In this document: one piece after another, positions 58,301 through 64,000 of the stretch
How positions within the stretch are numbered: the first letter of the stretch is position 1
How the letters are laid out: every line of letters starts with the position of its first letter
DNA from: Siderastrea siderea
Taxonomy: Eukaryota; Cnidaria; Anthozoa; Scleractinia; Rhizangiidae
NCBI GenBank assembly: GCA_964030785.1
Contig: OZ034967.1
Coordinates: 52,977,533 to 53,041,532, forward strand
DNA: 64,000 nt
Direction: 5' to 3'
Made by a program: the position numbers and the translations under genes
Notes under the pieces: generated by a model
Told to the model about the DNA's origin: nothing
Databases searched by the model: none
Seen by the model: the letters and a program-made list of their open reading frames with translations, nothing else

Positions 58301-61300
58301 TTCAAGAAACGCGCCTCAGGGTGGGAAGGCAACAGGATTTAAGAGACTTGTAGAAAGCCAAAACTGCAGTTTTACCTGTGACGAGGGCCTTGAGCCACCC
58401 TGTCCTTTGCTTGATCTACTCTCTTTACCCTCCTTAGTTTTCTTGCCTTTGGATACGCTTGCAGACAGCTTGTCTCCTCGGGGTACACTCTCTGTGGGAA
58501 CTACACAACGGAAAAAGTATCATTAGGTAAATCCTTGTTAGAATACCCGAGGAGTTCGAAAAAGTGTGGGAAGAGCGTGAAGCACGACGAAGATCTCCCA
58601 GGTTTTACACCGAAGATTTCCGAAGTTAGCCGAATAAACTTCAAGGCCCTCGAGTGAGTTTCTCGAGTGTCACCCACATCAACATCATTTGAAGATCAGA
58701 AGATCAAGAATGCACAAGAATCATGTAAATAACTAGACTCGACGTTGGTCGAACATCCCGAAAGTTGTCAGACTCTCACTTCTTGGATATAAAATGAAAG
58801 CGGGGAAAGACTAAGATGCGATGCATGTTGAATTTAAGCCAAGCCAAATACAGGAGGAAATTTCAGGAATTCGAGAATCAAATTTACAATCGAACTTAAT
58901 GGTCGTGCCGAACCGATGAACTACCTTCTACATCAATCCGATCCAGGCTCTTGAGCATGGCCACAAATTCCCAGGCGCTCTTTGACAATGGCCAACTGTC
59001 CCGCAAGACCTGGGCCTGAATTATGTACTTGTGAATCTGCAGTAAAAAGGGCATAACAACAATCAGCATACAGTTTGGTTGTATTTTATTGGTTTATACC
59101 CCACAGTGTAATAATAAGAGTATAACGCAGAAAGCTGCAGGTGAAGTAGTTGAGAGAAATATCCTGTTGCCGTTTAGATTGTGGGTTTTGGAATTCGTGA
59201 AATCGCCACCTGGGCGGAAATTATGATTCAGGGTCAACTAAATGGTGTAGAGATGTCTTGCCAAAGTGATGGATTTAAAAAGGTTAATTAAGTCGTCACA
59301 AGAGCATTCTTTACAACAAACGAAATACCAAAGAGAATAACACTGTTGCCGTTGATCATTGACTAAAGTAATTTACAAACCTTGACTTCTGGCTCGGTGT
59401 CCTCCGGTGGTTCCTCGTCTTCTTTATCTTCTGAGTCATCATAAAGCAGAGGACGGGAACCTTTCTGCTAAAGAGAGGAATTCTCGTTTAAAAAAACACT
59501 GGAAGTGAACATAAAATAACCCTCTTGAGCACTAACCATGAGCCAAAAGCAACAAAGAGGCCTTTACTTCTGAAATTCTTCGGTATTGCTTTGATATCGC
59601 AAGGGACTCAAACGCTTCGGAACTTTGTTCGGAGAGATTCGAAACAACGTTTCATACTTTCAAACGTAAAATAGGCCAAAAATACAAAAATAAATTGAAT
59701 GAAAAGATGTGCACAGGGGCCCACACACCAAATTTGGACCAGACTCCGGGCCACTCACCGATGATCCTGGCCGGGAAGAGGATGTACTAGACTCCTTGCC
59801 ACTCTTCTTCCCAGCCTTGCCCTGTACAGGAGACGCCATGGCTTTGCGGCTCCCTGAGGGAGGTCTCTTGGCCGAGCGAGGATGGGACGAGGTAGGTGGG
59901 CGGGAACCTGGGAAAAACAATAAGAAACAAGTAAGCACCTTGTTTATTTAATATCCTGGAGCGTTTTCCGTTTAAATGTCGGAAATTCATTGATACGGCG
60001 ATACGGCGAGGATGAAGACGACAACGCCCAAGTAAATGGTCTTCCTTTCAAGATGGACTTCTTTCTTTCTGTTGTGCCGAAATTTGCCACTCCATTTCGA
60101 TAAAGCGGTCCGTTTCCTCAGTATAGATTTGTACAAATGTGTGGGACTGAGGACAAAATACAGACCAGACAAAGACATTTCTCTTGGTTTGCCCGGGTCA
60201 ATAAAATAGTATTGTCCCACCTGGAACAGGTTGATCTGATAAAATGGAAAACACCTCATCTTCACCATAACTGCTCGTAACGGAACCACAACTATTAGAT
60301 TGTGTCCGACGAAAGTACCTTCATATACACAAACTAAAACGCGCTAGTACCAAAACTATTCTGCTTGATTTTCTCACCTCGTTTTCCTTGCTTTTCCTCT
60401 TCATCGCCTGTGCGGTCACGGTAGAAAGTGAAAGCGGGAATTACAGCGTGAGCTTTACCCATCGTACTCGCTACCTCTTGTTCATGGTCAAGAATCTGCC
60501 ACAAAAATAGATCAAACAAGGTTTACATGTGAACTTGCACTCCACATTTGATGAAATATCAGTTTGACGTGACCCTGCCATTCGCTCGCCGATGTGCCAA
60601 GTGCAGAAGGGTGAGAAAGAAGACCTCCAGAGAAGGGAGCTTCGAAGGCAAAGCGTGACAGCAGAACGTGGAACGCGAGCACGATCTCCTCAGCATGCCT
60701 TCAACAATACCAGAAGTTTGATCTTTCGCCGCCTGCTACTCCACCTCGTTCCTGAGGTAGACCCTGTAAACGGGTTCGCCTGTTAAATTAGTGTTTTGCC
60801 CTATTTTCTCCTATTCTTTTGGGGAAAAAAGGAACATGTGTCACGCACCGAAAATAAGTCAACATATTCATGAGTTTAATACAGTTATTTTTTATCCCCT
60901 TTGCTTCCATTGCTGCGCCTGATACTCCTAGTCGACGCCACTGTGACACCTTAAAAGTCTCAAGCTGCAGCTTTCAGTATTTAACACACACTGACATATA
61001 TCGTACCTGTAATTTAATGTACACGTCGGGTTTAGATGTCCCCAGCTGTAGACTGACCATGTGATCTTCTGTTACCTTAACTGTATATCTGCACCAAACA
61101 TCAACGACATGTCAGTACACTTAAATATCTCCTGACAAGCAACCCTCTAAAACAGGTTCCTTGGGTAAAACCCAGCCTTAATAAAAGCCTTAAATTGACC
61201 TCTCTAAAAGCGTTTCTTTAAAAGAGATGAAACTGAGCGGAGAAGTTGGGCTTTTAGTCAAAATGTTTTTATTACGGCCGACGAGGAGGTAGCCGCAGAG

Positions 61301-64000
61301 GTGGTTAGTGAGAAGGGGGGGGGGGGGGGTTACTGCGTTTAATACTCTAACTAACTAATCAATGAGGGAGATTCCAGCCAATGAACTTAACATGCGGCTT
61401 TCACAAAAACAAACAAACAAACAAATAAACAAAAAACACAAAACCTGCTTAGAGTAGCAGAGCATCTTACCTGAAAATGATGTTATATTTGTTGGGGATG
61501 TAATAATCTCGAATCTCCTTGTTTATAAAGTGAGTATTAACTCCATCCCGTCCAGGGTAGGGTAAGGGTTCTGTGGAGCCAATAACACGCAACCGGAACT
61601 TGCCAGGAGGCAGAATAGCGTTCGGGGTTCTCGCTTCAGCAACAAATGTATAACCTCGCTGATAGAGATGTAAAATAACAAGTCATTGGGTTGAGCGGTT
61701 TACACTTTCTCACTACTTTTTAAAGGGAACTTAAACACGGATAATCGTGAGTCACGTAATTTACTGACGATACAAAAGTGTGTACGAGTTCAATTTTGTT
61801 GGCCCACTTTTCCTCCACCAGGGGCTCCTTAGCAAATTTCTAGAATAAACCCTGGTCAGTCCACTATAATAACATCTACACAAACGTTTCACTCGCAATC
61901 TATAAAAAAAATCCCCGAATGAAAACAGAAAAAGCAATCGAAGACGGATAGACACAGAGCGCAAGGTGGCTGAGGTGGCTGGTGACTGATTTCTTACTAC
62001 AGGGAGTTAGCCTAACACGCAAGGTTACCTTGTTCTTTTTCAGGTTATTTGGTGCCACTTTCTGGAACACTGTTGTTAACTCCTCACCCGAATCATTGTC
62101 TACCACTCTCAACAAACATGTCGGGAGGGTAATATAGAGTTTGGGGACCATTAACACGGGTTCGTCCACAAAGAACACTTCCCTGAAAGTAAAAGACAAT
62201 GACATTGTTGATTGAGGATTGAATCGATAGGTCCTAATGTCATGTGATGTGCCAGAGGGTCTAACTTTTGAGACAGTGGGTTAAATACTTAAGTGCAACC
62301 ATTTAAATGACAGCTATTGATCTGTACTTTCCTGTGGTGCCGTTTGCTATGCTGTACAAGGTGGTTCTTACTTTTTGAGTCTGTGGATAAAATCCTAAAG
62401 TGTGACCATTCAGATGAAAGCTATCGAGCAGTAATTTGCTCAACTGGTGCTGTTTATTATGCTATACAAGTTGGCTCTAACTGCTTTTAATTCTTTAGTG
62501 AAAACTATTGAGCGGTACTTTCCCCGGTGTTTCTAGTTATTGGCTGTACAAGGTTATTCTCATTGTTTATTGAGCAACTATGTGAATCAAATAGTAACTT
62601 GAAAGTGCGGCCAATGAAATGAAAACTTTTATAGGGTACTTTGTTCTTTTTTACTTTTATTAAGCTATAATTCAAGAAAAAGAAATAAGGTGGTAATACT
62701 CGATGGTAAGTAGATATGGCGTCGTTTCTTACCTGAAGACTACAAACCACGAGTTAGGGGGCTGCTCAGGGTAGCCTCCATTGTAGTCTGTGTAAGCCAC
62801 TCTGCTCCACTCATCCTTGAAGAAAGGAAACAGAGGAAACAGACCGGGATCACGCTTAAACATGAGTCTGAAGATTTGGATAGCAAAGCCCTCCAGGTTG
62901 GACTCGATCACATTCCAAGCTTTGGATAAAAGCTCCCACACTTTCTGTTGTTCATCAGTTCCTGCACGAATAAAGGACGATAAGCATTAATCATGTCCTA
63001 TCTGTAGGGTATTTTTGTTCTCAATTCCATTGATTTTGTTGAAAATCATTTTCCCAAGTCCTTCAAGGGAATAGCCTGAGAAAACAGCCGACGTTTCGCG
63101 AGGTCGCCACTTGAGCCCTCGCAAAACAACGTCTGAGAAACGAGCGCAGAAATTCCATACTGATGACGTGCAATACTCAGATCTTGGTAGTGCTTCTGAT
63201 TGGTTGAAAGAAAATTCCCTCGCGACACAACCAATCAGAAGCACTACCAAGATCTGGGTAGTGTACGTCATCAGTATGGAATTTCCGCGCTCGTTACTCA
63301 GACGTCGTTTTGCGAGGGCTCAAGTGGAGACCTCGTGAAACGTCGGCTGTTTTTTCAGGCTACCAAGGGAATTGTAATAACGGTGTTAATTTGTAAGACG
63401 CGGTGAACAAACAAAGAAACCAGAACTTTTCAAGGGACGATCCTTTAGTTCGGAGCCGCCAAAAAGCCTCTTGGATTGTTTGTATGCACAATTATTGAGT
63501 TTTAGTAGAGCTTGAATCGCCGTTTTCAGCGTTTCTGACGGCCGGAAAATCAGGTAACAAACACTGTCCTGAGTTCAACTTAAATTTTCTAAATTCAAGC
63601 CCTCTCGCTGATCAGTAAATATAAAATGTTTACCAAACCGGAAACTACTTCCATTGCAAAAGAAATGAGCTAGAAAGAAGAAAAGCGGCATTTGTCTGCA
63701 TACACAAGAGACAAACCTTTTACGTAACCTCGCGCCAGTTTCCTGAGGAAGTATCCTCTGAATGTAGCCTGAATCTTGGTTGCCGCAGTTTCCTCTTCAC
63801 TGTTGGAGGTCCGATCAACCCAAGTGGGAGGAACCGCTGACGCGCTCTTCAGCCGGCGATTGTTGGTCATTGAGCCAATCCTGGTGATCTCTGCCGCTGA
63901 CAGGGGCCTGTGCCCCACCCGCTGATGCAAGCAGAGGGAGGCCTGGAACTGGAAGGCTTTCCAAGCAAAATGCATTGCTAAGTCGTAGGAGTCGGCAAGA
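55184..64000 (-). CDS. ADGB: Androglobin (ADGB), C-terminal half, 16 exons, 5' end off window
   Basis: Androglobin is a chimeric calpain-like/globin protein linked to sperm flagella and cilia in other animals. Exons in transcript order: 64000-63717 (partial), 62961-62733, 62182-62029, 61658-61471, 61088-61007, 60495-60378, 59907-59759, 59464-59381, 59036-58925, 58500-58376, 57638-57579, 57297-57202, 56745-56622, 56298-56184, 55948-55762, 55393-55184. All are GT-AG with continuous phase, giving 771 residues to the stop. In order: end of the first globin part (SYDLAMHFAWKAFQF), an IQ motif, globin A-B helices, a beta-rich region (RGYTFVAEARTPNAILPPGKFRL), linkers, HKYIIQAQVLRDSWPLSKSAWEFV, and a charged coiled-coil tail ending KGKKK. 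The circularly permuted globin split by IQ is the androglobin signature. The calpain-like domain lies to the right of the window. Confidence 0.92.
57803..57921. mobile_element. Short element with CTTGGTGTTACGGAAA inverted ends
   Basis: A 16-base end (57803-57818) is mirrored exactly at 57906-57921 around a T-rich, 87-base core. It lies in an ADGB intron. It is probably a small MITE; no target duplication was confirmed. Confidence 0.5.
58134..58316. mobile_element. MITE with GGGCCCGTTTCTCGAAACTC ends
   Basis: The left end GGGCCCGTTTCTCGAAACTC and inverted right end (GAGTTTCAAGAAACGCGCC) share about 18 of 20 bases. The 183-base element lies 60 bases from the ADGB exon at 58376-58500. CCCGA/TCGGG inner pairs extend the arms. 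Confidence 0.65.
61311..61329. repeat. Poly-G tract in ADGB intron
   Basis: A run of about 14 G, with (CAAA)n simple sequence 80 bases downstream (about 61409-61436). Homopolymers of this length are prone to length variation and sequencing error. Confidence 0.7.
62733..64000 (-). CDS. ADGB: ADGB exons with IQ motif and permuted globin A-B helices
   Basis: Two exons (64000-63717 and 62961-62733). The first holds helix-H-like LADSYDLAMHFAWKAFQFQ, a Ser/Arg linker, and the IQ motif in AATKIQATFRGYFLRKLARG, expected to bind calmodulin. It ends AAAG|GTTTGT. The second starts at gtgcag|GAACTGATGAA and encodes KVWELLSKAWNVIESNLEGF and FRLMFKRDPGLFPLFPFF, recognisable as globin helices A and B, followed by PPNSWFVVFR. 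The haem-binding histidines would be on helices C-F, upstream and not visible here. A MITE (63073-63363) lies in the intron between them. Confidence 0.88.
63073..63363. mobile_element. Foldback MITE (AGCCTGAGAAAACAGCC family), copy 2
   Basis: Same family as 26619-26895: inverted arms of about 130 bases, with inner blocks TTCTGATTGGTTGAAAGAAA and AGATCTTGGTAGTGCTTC. It is flanked by an exact 9-base duplication CAAGGGAAT (63064-63072 and 63364-63372). It lies in the ADGB intron after the IQ exon. Confidence 0.85.

Overview
This is a window of a eukaryotic, intron-rich, AT-rich animal genome with no bacterial or organellar features. It probably comes from an anthozoan cnidarian (coral or sea anemone). 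I infer this from animal-specific genes (MAP3K4, Mos, androglobin), small secreted proteins and intronless genes I cannot place in any known family, and a dense load of short foldback DNA transposons. Species cannot be named from sequence alone.

Layout. (1) 221-14562, minus strand: 5' two thirds of a MAP3K4 (MEKK4) orthologue. Twelve exons with consistent GT-AG junctions and reading phase give about 1,279 residues; the kinase-domain exons lie beyond the left edge. Its introns carry at least nine recognisable repeats: piggyBac-like, Tigger-like and hAT-like MITEs, a tRNA-derived SINE, a long foldback, and an array of palindromic AGGATCCT units capped by inverted repeats. (2) 17858-18904, minus: intronless Mos kinase of 348 residues. 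(3) 22300-34620: a roughly 12 kb tandem array of three diverged copies of a 3.6-5 kb unit. It has no credible coding capacity and contains nested subrepeats with a CTCGTGAC/GTCACGAG hairpin. (4) 34621-38528: MITEs and simple sequence. (5) 38529-39167, plus: small intronless basic protein, unrecognised. (6) 40549-42461 (minus) and 47464-50158 (plus): a divergent, head-to-head pair of two-exon genes for secreted proteins of one family, with a 536 bp PIF/Harbinger-type MITE between them. The plus-strand gene has a broken Penelope-like retroelement in its intron. (7) 53062-53988, plus: another unrecognised intronless gene. (8) 55184-64000, minus: the 3' half of androglobin (ADGB). Sixteen exons give 771 residues, from the last part of the permuted globin, through the IQ motif and the A-B helices, to a charged, Lys-rich C-terminus.

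How the genes relate. MAP3K4 and Mos are both MAP3K-level kinases and sit next to each other on the same strand, but nothing here shows co-regulation. Mos (oocyte maturation) and androglobin (sperm and ciliated cells in other animals) are both germline-associated by family knowledge. The secreted pair is the clearest local gene duplication. Exon boundaries were read by hand from splice consensus, phase continuity and remembered family similarity, with no aligner or transcript data.
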